Source: Paenibacillus thalictri (GTDB lineage: Bacteria > Bacillota > Bacilli > Paenibacillales > NBRC-103111). Taken from it: a stretch of DNA of 64,000 bases. A program made the translations under genes and the position numbers. The stretch spans positions 1 through 64,000 of the forward strand of contig NZ_SIRE01000012.1 of NCBI RefSeq assembly GCF_004307995.1, given 5' to 3'. The notes under the pieces are model-generated. The model searched no databases. It was not told where the DNA came from and was given only the letters and a program-made list of their open reading frames with translations. Shown here in pieces: positions 17,082 through 24,002 of this stretch (its first letter is position 1; each line of letters opens with the position of its first letter).

Positions 17082-17807
17082 ATGGTGCGCATCAATTTAA
17101 AATCATTTATTAGCGGCGTTGCGGTTGGCGCCGTCTTTTTTTCAAGTATTTCATTCGCCGCTCCTGCAGTCGTTAAACTTATCGTTAACGGAAAAGAAGT
17201 TCAATCCGAAGTGCCCGCGCAGATTATCGACGGCAATACGATGGTGCCGGCACGCGGTTTGGCGGAAGCGTTGGGGGCCAAGGTCGAGTGGGATAGCTCC
17301 TCCCGCACCGTGACGGTCACGAAACTGGCGTCTCCGACGCCGTTCAGCGAGTTAGACGCCGCCCAATTGGCCGCATCGGCCAAAAATCATTACTGGCATG
17401 TATCCGGAGGCGGACAAGGCGAAGGACTGGTGCAGAGCTTTACGGTGAAAGGTATGGAGTACCGCTGGCTGGGCAGCGACATTGAAACCAAGGCGAAATT
17501 GCTCGCTTATTTGGAAGAAACCTACACCCCCGAGCAAGTTTCGGCTTATTGGAACAAGCAAACGGACAACAGCATCCTGCTGGAGATTAACGGCAGATTG
17601 GCGCAGCCTAATGCCGATGGCGGCGGCAGCCTGAACTGGGCGGAAGCGAAAGCGACGCTGGTGAAAGACAGTACGGATAAAAAAACGTTCAAGCTGAACG
17701 TTCCGTTCTATGACGTCGATCATACCCATGAAGAAATTGAAGTCCAATACCGGTTCATCCCCGGTTACGGCTGGCGGATCGACGGAACCGTCGACTCCAT
17801 CAAGTAA
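17082..17807 (+). CDS. Secreted stalk-domain (copper amine oxidase N-terminal-like) protein
   Basis: The 241-residue protein has a signal peptide (ISGVAVGAVFFSSISFA) and then a stalk domain, residues about 30-87: VKLIVNGKEVQSEVPAQIIDGNTMVPARGLAEALGAKVEWDSSSRTVTVTK. The motif N-G-x-x-x-x-x-x-x-x-x-x-x-x-G-x-x-x-V-P-x-R is the hallmark of this domain, abundant in Paenibacillus exported proteins. The rest (about 100-240) is of unknown fold, with a repeated pattern of charged strands. Function unknown; likely cell-wall or extracellular. Single gene with its own terminator. Confidence 0.85.
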   Translation: MVRINLKSFISGVAVGAVFFSSISFAAPAVVKLIVNGKEVQSEVPAQIIDGNTMVPARGLAEALGAKVEWDSSSRTVTVTKLASPTPFSELDAAQLAASAKNHYWHVSGGGQGEGLVQSFTVKGMEYRWLGSDIETKAKLLAYLEETYTPEQVSAYWNKQTDNSILLEINGRLAQPNADGGGSLNWAEAKATLVKDSTDKKTFKLNVPFYDVDHTHEEIEVQYRFIPGYGWRIDGTVDSIK

Positions 17808-17808
17808 C

Positions 17809-17848
17809 AAAAATGCCGCCCTCACATCGCTGTGGGGACGGCATTTTT
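17809..17848. terminator. Bidirectional terminator
   Basis: AAAAATGCCGCCCTCACA pairs with TGTGGGGACGGCATTTTT around TCGC, with T5 and A5 flanks, between the convergent stalk and TusA-like genes. Confidence 0.88.
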
Positions 17849-17858
17849 CATGTAAACA

Positions 17859-18083
17859 TTATTTCTTCTGAACGGTAATGGTCCAAGAAGCGTCATCGAT
17901 TTGCTCGTAGTTCGTCACTTTGTGCCCCGCTTCGGCAGCCCAACGCGGGATGCTTTCGGTCGCTTGCGTACAGTCAAAATCAATAACCAGCTCATCGCCG
18001 CTGTTCAGCGATTGCATCGCTTCTTTTGCTTCGATTAGCGGAAACGGACATACCATGCCGAGCACGGCCAATTTTGTTTTCAT
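17859..18083 (-). CDS. TusA/YeeD-type sulfur carrier protein
   Basis: The 74-residue protein begins MKTKLAVLGMVCPFPLIEAKEAM with the conserved Cys-Pro-x-Pro (Cys12), the persulfide-carrying residue of TusA/SirA/YeeD proteins. I start at ATG 18083, after GAGGAGGAACTCCAG, rather than the longer frame to 18122. It follows the YeeE-type channel by 39 bases, so the pair matches the YeeE-YeeD thiosulfate-uptake unit, in which the carrier accepts or helps transfer imported sulfur. Confidence 0.9.
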   Translation of the reverse strand: MKTKLAVLGMVCPFPLIEAKEAMQSLNSGDELVIDFDCTQATESIPRWAAEAGHKVTNYEQIDDASWTITVQKK

Positions 18084-18122
18084 CTGGAGTTCCTCCTCTA
18101 GGTTCAGCGCTTTATGCAACAA

Positions 18123-19199
18123 TTATGCTGTTGTTGTTTGGTAACTACCTGCCGTTTTACGGCTTGCCTTGGTGCGCGGACGTACATAAACGAAATACGA
18201 TGCGGTCCATGTGCCCAAAATCATAAAAATCAAGGAAATCCAGCCCTGCCAGGTCATCATAGCAGTCATGACCAGACCGTTGCCGATCGAGCAGCCCCCG
18301 GCCCAGCTGGCCCCAAAGCCCATCAGAATACCGCCGCCAAAGCTGGATACGGCCGTTTTGGCGTCAGGCGAACGAAACCGGAACTCGCGGCTGCCTTTGG
18401 CAGCGATAAACGACCCCAGGAAGATGCCAAGCACCAGGAAAACGCCCCAGTTGATATATTTTTTGCTGTCGCCGGTAACCAGATATTGCAAGACGTTAGC
18501 CGACGGCGTAGTAATGCCAAGGCCGGACATTCTGCCTGTCGCTTCGCTTAACGGCCAAGCCAGCAGAGCAATGAGTCCGACCAGAATCGCCGTCACAAAC
18601 GGATGCCAGCGTTTCTCGAACAACAGATGGTTAAGGCCTTTCCGTTTAGGCGGCAAGGAAGGAATAAATACTTTTGGTTTCCGCACTTGTCTAACTACAA
18701 GTACAATCGTGATAATAGCAAGAATCGCGATAAAAGGCCATACCGAGATGCCAAACGTCGCCGGAATCGAATTCGTTGGCACGGAGTAAGGCTTCAAGCT
18801 GTCGTTCACCGGCATAAGCGCTCCCGACTTCATAATTGCGCTCATCGTCATGTAACCCGCCAGCGCAATCCAACTGCCGATCAGCCCTTCGCCTGCACGG
18901 TACCAAGTACCGGTAGCGCAGCCGCCCGCCAAAATAATGCCGATCCCAAAAATAAACGACCCGATTACCGTAGCCAGCCATTGGAACGCGCCGGCTTTAA
19001 ACTGAATCAATCCGAACTGAATCAGTGCATAAACACCCAAGCTTTGAATCGTAATGGCAATCAATAACGCATAAAACATCCGATTGTCCTTGGCCAGGTA
19101 CATATCGCGGAAACCGCCCGTTAAGCAGAAGCGTCCGCGCTGCATAACAAACCCAAGCAAGGCCCCGCACAATAACCCTGTAATCACCATCTGTGCCAC
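18123..19199 (-). CDS. YeeE/YedE (TsuA)-type thiosulfate transporter
   Basis: About 358 residues and roughly nine to ten membrane helices. It has the family's conserved Cys motifs that relay thiosulfate: GRFCLTGGFRD near residue 30, GGCATGTW near 90 and GGCSIGNG near 320. I start at GTG 19199 (MAQMVITGLL), six bases after GGAGGAGG; the longer TTG frame to 19238 contains that ribosome site. It is co-transcribed with the TusA-like gene. Known members import thiosulfate as a sulfur source for cysteine synthesis. An inverted repeat in the promoter region suggests regulation. Confidence 0.9.
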   Translation of the reverse strand: MAQMVITGLLCGALLGFVMQRGRFCLTGGFRDMYLAKDNRMFYALLIAITIQSLGVYALIQFGLIQFKAGAFQWLATVIGSFIFGIGIILAGGCATGTWYRAGEGLIGSWIALAGYMTMSAIMKSGALMPVNDSLKPYSVPTNSIPATFGISVWPFIAILAIITIVLVVRQVRKPKVFIPSLPPKRKGLNHLLFEKRWHPFVTAILVGLIALLAWPLSEATGRMSGLGITTPSANVLQYLVTGDSKKYINWGVFLVLGIFLGSFIAAKGSREFRFRSPDAKTAVSSFGGGILMGFGASWAGGCSIGNGLVMTAMMTWQGWISLIFMILGTWTASYFVYVRPRTKASRKTAGSYQTTTA

Positions 19200-19222
19200 T
19201 TCAAATCCTCCTCCGTATTTTC

Positions 19223-19265
19223 TTAAGTCTAATTCCAAGTAAATCTATAGACTTAAACGATAGAT
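19223..19265 (-). promoter_or_regulatory. Inverted repeats upstream of the thiosulfate transporter
   Basis: TTAAGTCTA at 19223-19231 and TAGACTTAA at 19248-19256 are perfect 9-bp inverted copies, 25 bp centre to centre. A second, overlapping pair is ATCTAT and ATAGAT at 19243-19265. They sit directly before the transporter start, a position for an operator. The regulator is unknown. Confidence 0.5.
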
Positions 19266-19331
19266 CAGATTTTATCATATTGGGCGGTGTAGTCAATAGT
19301 TTTTTAACAACTGGTTGAATATCCCACATAG

Positions 19332-19360
19332 CAAAAAAGAGGCCCACTACGGGCCCCTCT
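19332..19360 (-). terminator. Terminator of the ArsR-SRPBCC operon
   Basis: On the minus strand GAGGGGCCCGTAGTGGGCCTC folds as a GC-rich hairpin followed by T6, immediately after the ArsR stop. Confidence 0.8.
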
Positions 19361-19371
19361 CATGTGTACTG

Positions 19372-19758
19372 CTATTCAACTTCCCGCTTGCCTGTTTCGG
19401 ATAACGGCAGGTCGGGAGATTTCATCCCGTCCTCGTTTGACTCGACAAAAGCTTTCAGCAAAGCCAGCTTATTGTGCCAGTACTGCTCGAAATACTCAAG
19501 CCACAACTTCACTTCTTGCAGCGGCCCCGGCTCCAAGCGATACCGCGTCTCCCGGCCGACCTTCCGTTCGCTGACAAGTCCCGCATGCGCCAAGATTTGC
19601 AAATGCTTCGACACAGCCGTTCTGCTCATTGGAAAATGCCCGCTGATCGCAGTAACGGCCATCTCCTGTTCGCTGAGCATGCTGAGCAGCCTGCGCCGTG
19701 TAGGATCGGCAATGGCTTGAAACACGTCGTGTTGCGGCGATGGCGCGGACATGGACAT
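19372..19758 (-). CDS. ArsR-family transcriptional regulator
   Basis: About 128 residues with an ArsR winged helix: HDVFQAIADPTRRRLLSMLSEQEMAVTAISGHFPMSRTAVSKHLQILAHAGLVSERKVGRETRYRLEP. No metal-binding CxC is present, so it belongs to the group that controls SRPBCC genes rather than arsenic. Its ATG at 19758 overlaps the SRPBCC stop as TAATG; the longer frame reaching 19872 lies inside that gene. It probably represses the operon through the paired palindromes at 20241-20289. Confidence 0.9.
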   Translation of the reverse strand: MSMSAPSPQHDVFQAIADPTRRRLLSMLSEQEMAVTAISGHFPMSRTAVSKHLQILAHAGLVSERKVGRETRYRLEPGPLQEVKLWLEYFEQYWHNKLALLKAFVESNEDGMKSPDLPLSETGKREVE

Positions 19759-20183
19759 TAAGCCTCGACGTACGAACCGAGTTTTTGCACCAATCCCGCC
19801 CAGCCTTGATCCATGGTGCCGCGGATCATCGTATGGGTTTGTCCGAATCCGGTCATCTTGTCGGCATCCCAACCCGAGTGAATTAATGTGAATTCGGTTT
19901 TCTCTTCCAAGGCTTTTAATTCAAAAGTAATCGTCCAATCGTCCGTCCATTGAAACAAAAGACGGTTCGGCGGATCGATTTCCAGTACTTTGCAAGGCGC
20001 TTTGCCGAATGGACCGGCATCGACATGAAACTCGAAACCCGCAACCGGTTCAAAGTTGTTGGGCATAAACCAGGCCGCGATGCCTTCGGATGTAGCAACG
20101 GCGTCCCACACTTTCTGGATCGGCGCGTTAAATACGAGCGTATGACGAATATCAGGCAAGGCGTTTGGGCTTTTGTTTTCCAT
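19758..20183 (-). CDS. SRPBCC (AHSA1/START-like) domain protein
   Basis: The 141-residue protein matches the activator-of-Hsp90-homology 1-like fold used by many ligand-binding stress proteins: IRHTLVFNAPIQKVWDAVATSEGIAAWFMPNNFEPVAGFEFHVDAG, then DWTITFELKALEEKTEFTLIHSGWD and a closing helix GWAGLVQKLGSYVEA. First gene of an operon with ArsR. Members bind small hydrophobic molecules; the ligand is unknown. Start follows TGGAGGAAACCTAA. Confidence 0.88.
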   Translation of the reverse strand: MENKSPNALPDIRHTLVFNAPIQKVWDAVATSEGIAAWFMPNNFEPVAGFEFHVDAGPFGKAPCKVLEIDPPNRLLFQWTDDWTITFELKALEEKTEFTLIHSGWDADKMTGFGQTHTMIRGTMDQGWAGLVQKLGSYVEA

Positions 20184-20240
20184 TTAGGTTTCCTCCATCA
20201 TTGTAACATTTAGTATTCCGATCATTTCGGCGATTAATTA

Positions 20241-20289
20241 CGAAACCAAATGGTTTCGCGTTTATTATACGCAACCATTTGGTTTCACG
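20241..20289 (-). promoter_or_regulatory. Paired ArsR operators
   Basis: CGAAACCAAATGGTTTCG at 20241-20258 has perfect 8-bp arms. The related CGCAACCATTTGGTTTCACG lies at 20270-20289, centres 30 bp apart, i.e. about three helical turns. They flank the promoter of the SRPBCC-ArsR operon and are the obvious candidate sites for the ArsR protein. Confidence 0.75.
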
Positions 20290-20332
20290 TCAACCGTTTT
20301 TTATTTCCCTATCGTTCCGCCGGCAAACAAAA

Positions 20333-20360
20333 CCCAGGCTTAGTAGGAGCTAAGCCTGGG
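20333..20360 (-). terminator. Terminator of the mhqO-mhqD-like operon
   Basis: CCCAGGCTTAG and CTAAGCCTGGG form a perfect 11-bp stem around TAGGAG; on the minus strand T4 follows. It lies 38 bases after the esterase stop. Confidence 0.85.
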
Positions 20361-20397
20361 CTGCTGCTGCAATAAGCCTTACCGCGTATGCGATAGA

Positions 20398-21009
20398 TTA
20401 CTTAAACTGTTGTTGATACCACTCCACCGCCGCCTCTACCTCGGAACGGGTAAGCTGATGGCCGAAGTTTTCCCAATGGACGGTGACGGCAGCGCCTGCG
20501 CCTTGAAACAACGATTGCAGCTCCTCCGTTTCCTGCGGGGAACAGATCGGATCATTGCGGCCTGCGCCGATAAAAACCGGCGTTGCCGTCAAATCCGGCA
20601 GCGCAATACTGCGCCGCGGCACCATCGGATGATGCAAGATCGCTCCCTTGAGCGCATTCGGGTAATGAAACAGCAAGCTGCCGGCGATGTTGGCGCCGTT
20701 GGAGTATCCCACCGCAACCAGATTGCTCCTGTCGAATCCGTACTGCGCTGCAGCTTCTTCGAGAAAATCGCTTAATTCCTGCGTGCGGATAATGAGATCT
20801 TCTTCATCAAATACACCTTCCGCAAGCCGCCTGAAAAATCGCGGCATTCCATTTTCCAGCACATTGCCTCTTACGCTGAGCACCGAGGAGCCGGGTGAAA
20901 TCAGCTGCGCAAGCGGCAGCAGGTCTTGTTCCGTACCGCCCGTGCCGTGGAATAACACAAGCACCGGCTCATCGGAAAACGTCCCTTGTTTGAAAATATG
21001 CTTCATCAT
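20398..21009 (-). CDS. mhqD: MhqD-like carboxylesterase / alpha-beta hydrolase
   Basis: A 203-residue alpha/beta hydrolase of the phospholipase/carboxylesterase group: FHGTGGTEQDLLPLAQ near the oxyanion hole, the nucleophile elbow GYSNGAN, a catalytic Asp in GAGRNDPICS and His in NFGHQLTRSE. In Bacillus subtilis MhqD is a hydrolase of the MhqR regulon induced by methylhydroquinone and catechol. The pairing here with an MhqO-like dioxygenase (4-base overlap) and an MhqR-like regulator supports that name. The exact substrate is not established. Confidence 0.85.
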   Translation of the reverse strand: MMKHIFKQGTFSDEPVLVLFHGTGGTEQDLLPLAQLISPGSSVLSVRGNVLENGMPRFFRRLAEGVFDEEDLIIRTQELSDFLEEAAAQYGFDRSNLVAVGYSNGANIAGSLLFHYPNALKGAILHHPMVPRRSIALPDLTATPVFIGAGRNDPICSPQETEELQSLFQGAGAAVTVHWENFGHQLTRSEVEAAVEWYQQQFK

Positions 21010-21950
21010 TGATCCCCCTCCAAAACTCTTACCTCGATAGGGATGAGGTTCTTTTCAATCACCTCACGGTGCGGTTCATACCAATCCGGCAGCATAATTT
21101 TTTCTCCTAATTGTTCCGCAGGCTCATCTCTGGCGAATCCGGGCGGATCTGTCGCAATCTCAAACAATATGCCGCCTTCTTCCCGGAAATAGATCGCGTT
21201 GAAATATTGGCGGTCGATGACTTGTGTAGGATGAAAGCCGTTTTGAGCCACATGGTTTCTCCATTGCTCATGCTCCTCATAATCTTTAGCCCGCCATGCG
21301 ATATGGTGCACCGTCCCTGCTCCGCCTGCGCCATACTGCACGGGGGTGACATTCAGGTCGATGATGTTGCCAAGCTCCCCGGCTGCCCGGTACCGGGCGT
21401 AAGCTCCTTCCTGCCCGACCTTCTGAAGGCCCATCACCCGCTCCAGCAGATGAGCGGTTTTATCCGGAGCCGTACTGAGCAGGATCGCCCCGCCGAATCC
21501 TTTGACCGCTTTATCGGCCGGCACCCCTCCGAAAGTCCATTCACTCATCGGCCCTTGTTCGCGCTCCACGATTTCCAGCTGCAAACCGTCCGGATCTGCA
21601 AACTGCAAATACGTTTCCGAGAATCTTACCGTCTCGTTCACTTGGACGCCCAACCGCTCCAAACGTTCCCTCCAGAACGACAGTGCACCGGTTGGAACGA
21701 CATAAGTCGTGACGCCAACTTGCCCTCCGCCAATGCGGCCTTTACGCGATTCGGGCCATGGGAAAAAAGTGATGATCGTGCCCGGACTGCCTCCTTTATC
21801 GCCAAAATACAGATGGTAAACTTCCGGCGCATCAAAATTGATCGTTTTTTTCACAAGCCGAAGGCCAAGCACCCCTGCATAAAAGTCGACGTTGCGCTGC
21901 GGATCTCTTACAAATGCGGTAATATGGTGAATTCCTGCCGTTGCGTTCAT
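21006..21950 (-). CDS. mhqO: Ring-cleaving dioxygenase, MhqO/MhqA-like (VOC family)
   Basis: The 314-residue protein has two vicinal-oxygen-chelate modules. N-terminal metal His is in GIHHITAFVRDPQRNVDFYAGVLGLRLVKKT; the second module has TVHHIAWRAKDYEEHEQW with its His, and a Glu near RAKD...REEGGILFEIATDPPGFARDEP. These enzymes open hydroquinone rings with iron, removing toxic quinone precursors. First gene of the two-gene operon; ATG 21950 follows AAAAGGAGCTGGATTTA. A palindrome matching that of the mhqR-like gene lies 124-139 bases upstream. Confidence 0.9.
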   Translation of the reverse strand: MNATAGIHHITAFVRDPQRNVDFYAGVLGLRLVKKTINFDAPEVYHLYFGDKGGSPGTIITFFPWPESRKGRIGGGQVGVTTYVVPTGALSFWRERLERLGVQVNETVRFSETYLQFADPDGLQLEIVEREQGPMSEWTFGGVPADKAVKGFGGAILLSTAPDKTAHLLERVMGLQKVGQEGAYARYRAAGELGNIIDLNVTPVQYGAGGAGTVHHIAWRAKDYEEHEQWRNHVAQNGFHPTQVIDRQYFNAIYFREEGGILFEIATDPPGFARDEPAEQLGEKIMLPDWYEPHREVIEKNLIPIEVRVLEGDQ

Positions 21951-22073
21951 TAAATCCAGCTCCTTTTATTTTAATATGTGCTCGTGAAGAAAATAGATGA
22001 GAATAGATCAACCGGATACTCCACATGCTAATGAAAACAGCTTATCGCAGCTCTTCGTATTCGGATTTTAAGA

Positions 22074-22089
22074 ATCTTAATTTTAAGAT
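22074..22089 (-). promoter_or_regulatory. MhqR-type operator of the mhqO operon
   Basis: ATCTTAATTTTAAGAT with arms ATCTTAA/TTAAGAT. The same 16 bases occur upstream of the mhqR-like gene at 22633-22648. The pattern resembles the Bacillus MhqR box (tATCT-N-AGATa). An extra half-site, TTAAGAATCTTAA, abuts its left side. Confidence 0.8.
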
Positions 22090-22143
22090 ATATGGGATAA
22101 AATAAGCAGCCGCGCCGTGATAGTTCCTAACCTTTGGCGATAG

Positions 22144-22587
22144 CTACTTAAAGGTTTCCTGTGCGAACTTGCCCAGCTTTTTCAAAAGCTGGCTGGCCGC
22201 TTGTTTCTCCTCGTCGGTGAGTCCCATGACCGCACTTTCGATGACTTCGGTATGGGCGGGAAACACACTCTCGAAAAACTGCTTGCCTTGCTCCGTGATT
22301 TCCGCGTAAATAAGGCGGCGGTCCTCCGTTGAAGCCTTTCTTGTCACAAACTGCTTTTTCTCCAGCTTATCGACAACATACGTAATATTGCCGCTGCTCA
22401 TCAGCACCTTGCCGCCAATTTGCTGGATAGGCTGCGCACCCTTATGATACAACAGGTCCAATACGCCGAATTCGGTGCGGTTCAAGCCGTGCCCCCGGAT
22501 ATCCCGGTCCGCATGGGCGTTGACCCATTCGCTCGCCCTGGATAAGGCAATGTAAAGATCCAACGAGCTGTTTTTTCCCTCTGCCAT
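22144..22587 (-). CDS. mhqR: MarR-family repressor, MhqR-like
   Basis: The 147-residue regulator has a MarR winged helix: GLNRTEFGVLDLLYHKGAQPIQQIGGKVLMSSGNITYVVDKLEKKQFVTRKASTEDRRLIYAEITEQG. The segments LYHKG-QP-QQIG and ITYVVDKLE closely follow B. subtilis MhqR, which represses dioxygenase and nitroreductase genes until quinones appear. The start ATG follows AAAGGGGGCGGC. The operator at 22633-22648 lies in its own promoter region, so it is likely autoregulated and controls the neighbouring operon. Confidence 0.88.
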   Translation of the reverse strand: MAEGKNSSLDLYIALSRASEWVNAHADRDIRGHGLNRTEFGVLDLLYHKGAQPIQQIGGKVLMSSGNITYVVDKLEKKQFVTRKASTEDRRLIYAEITEQGKQFFESVFPAHTEVIESAVMGLTDEEKQAASQLLKKLGKFAQETFK

Positions 22588-22631
22588 ATGGCCGCCGCCC
22601 CCTTTCGTTACCGCAACAGTTTAATTTGCGT

Positions 22632-22649
22632 TATCTTAATTTTAAGATA
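22632..22649 (-). promoter_or_regulatory. MhqR-type operator of the mhqR gene
   Basis: TATCTTAATTTTAAGATA, arms of 8 bp around TT, contains exactly the 16-base core found in front of mhqO. It lies 45-62 bases upstream of the regulator start. Confidence 0.8.
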
Positions 22650-22741
22650 TATGATTTGCGCTAGTTTGTCAAGCACTCCTATGTCCGACTTTAAAAAAAG
22701 ACAGCCGGTACTGATTCTGATTCCCGGCTGCCTTGGCTTCT

Positions 22742-23728
22742 TTATGATATATCCTTGAATGCGATAAATTTCTTGGTCCGTTCGTTCCAGACGCGATAGC
22801 GCAGTGCGCGTAAGCTCGATAGAAACGTAATGGTAGGCACATTTTGCAGATACGCATTGTCTTGATGAACCGCTTGCAAATAGTAATTCGGCACCCGCGG
22901 ACTTAAATGATGAATATGATGGTAACCGATATTTCCGGTGATCCATTGCAGCACTTTAGGCAGCTTGTAGAACGAACTTCCTTGCAGCGCCGCACTCACA
23001 TAATCCCATTCTTGATCATGCTCGAAATACGTATCCTCGAATTGATGCTGTACATAGAACAGCCAAATGCCGGCGATGCCCGCTATCATAAAAATCGGAC
23101 CTTGAACCAGCAGAAACGACTGCCATCCCAGCGCCCAACAGAGCGCTCCGGCAATTGCCACAATACCTGCGTTGGTCAGGTACGTATTCATCCGCTCTTT
23201 TTTGCCGGCTTTTTTCCGGTTGAACCGGTAATCAATCAAGAAGATAAAAATCGGCCCGACCCCAAACATCACAAGCGGGTTGCGGTATATTCTGTAGATC
23301 AGCTTCCTTAACCTGGATGAAGCCACATACTCGTCTACCGTCATCGTCCAAATATCGCCGACTCCCCGTTTGCTTAAATTACCGCTTGTCGCGTGGTGCA
23401 CAGTATGGGTGTGGCGCCATTGGTGGTACGGACAGCAGGTAAGTATGCCGGTTACAGTCCCGACAATATCGTTGGCCAGCCGGTTTCTGAAAAACGATTT
23501 GTGGCAGCAATCGTGAAAAATAATAAATATCCGCACCAGAAAACCGCCAGCCGGAATAGCCAGCAGCAAAGTGAGCCAATAAGAAATCGATAGACTCATA
23601 TAAGCGCCCAGCCACAATACAAAAAAAGGAATCAGCGTATTGAGCAACTGCCTTACACTGTGCTTCACAAGAGGTCTTTCATAAGGAGAGATATCTGCTC
23701 TCCAGCTGTCGTGGTTTTCCAAATGCAT
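22742..23728 (-). CDS. Membrane fatty-acid desaturase
   Basis: About 328 residues with four or more membrane helices and the three His boxes that bind two irons: HDCCHKSF (box 1), HTHTVHH (box 2) and GYHHIHHLSP (box 3). Acyl-lipid desaturases of this type place a double bond in membrane fatty acids and are often induced by cold. I start at ATG 23728 after AGAGAGGAAGAAAAC rather than the longer frame to 23797. It lies upstream of, and divergent from, a sensor kinase. Regioselectivity cannot be read from sequence. Confidence 0.9.
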   Translation of the reverse strand: MHLENHDSWRADISPYERPLVKHSVRQLLNTLIPFFVLWLGAYMSLSISYWLTLLLAIPAGGFLVRIFIIFHDCCHKSFFRNRLANDIVGTVTGILTCCPYHQWRHTHTVHHATSGNLSKRGVGDIWTMTVDEYVASSRLRKLIYRIYRNPLVMFGVGPIFIFLIDYRFNRKKAGKKERMNTYLTNAGIVAIAGALCWALGWQSFLLVQGPIFMIAGIAGIWLFYVQHQFEDTYFEHDQEWDYVSAALQGSSFYKLPKVLQWITGNIGYHHIHHLSPRVPNYYLQAVHQDNAYLQNVPTITFLSSLRALRYRVWNERTKKFIAFKDIS

Positions 23729-24002
23729 TATTAAGTTTTCTTCCTCTCTTCGGATCCGTGGTGTCTGACAAAATGGATTCCGAATCAAGGGATTCACGAT
23801 TCATGCCCATCGGATATAATACGTTTGAACCTTGCAAAAGGTTTCGTTTATTTGATCGGAAACAGCTGGAAATATCGCTTTTCCGGCAGAGCCGCGATCT
23901 ATGTCCCTATTTTTCCAAGATTGTGATAAGATATCAGGAATAAAACCCCAAATAAGAGATTTTGAGCATCTGCCAATAGCCATCCCCGAAGGAAGTGCAG
24001 CC

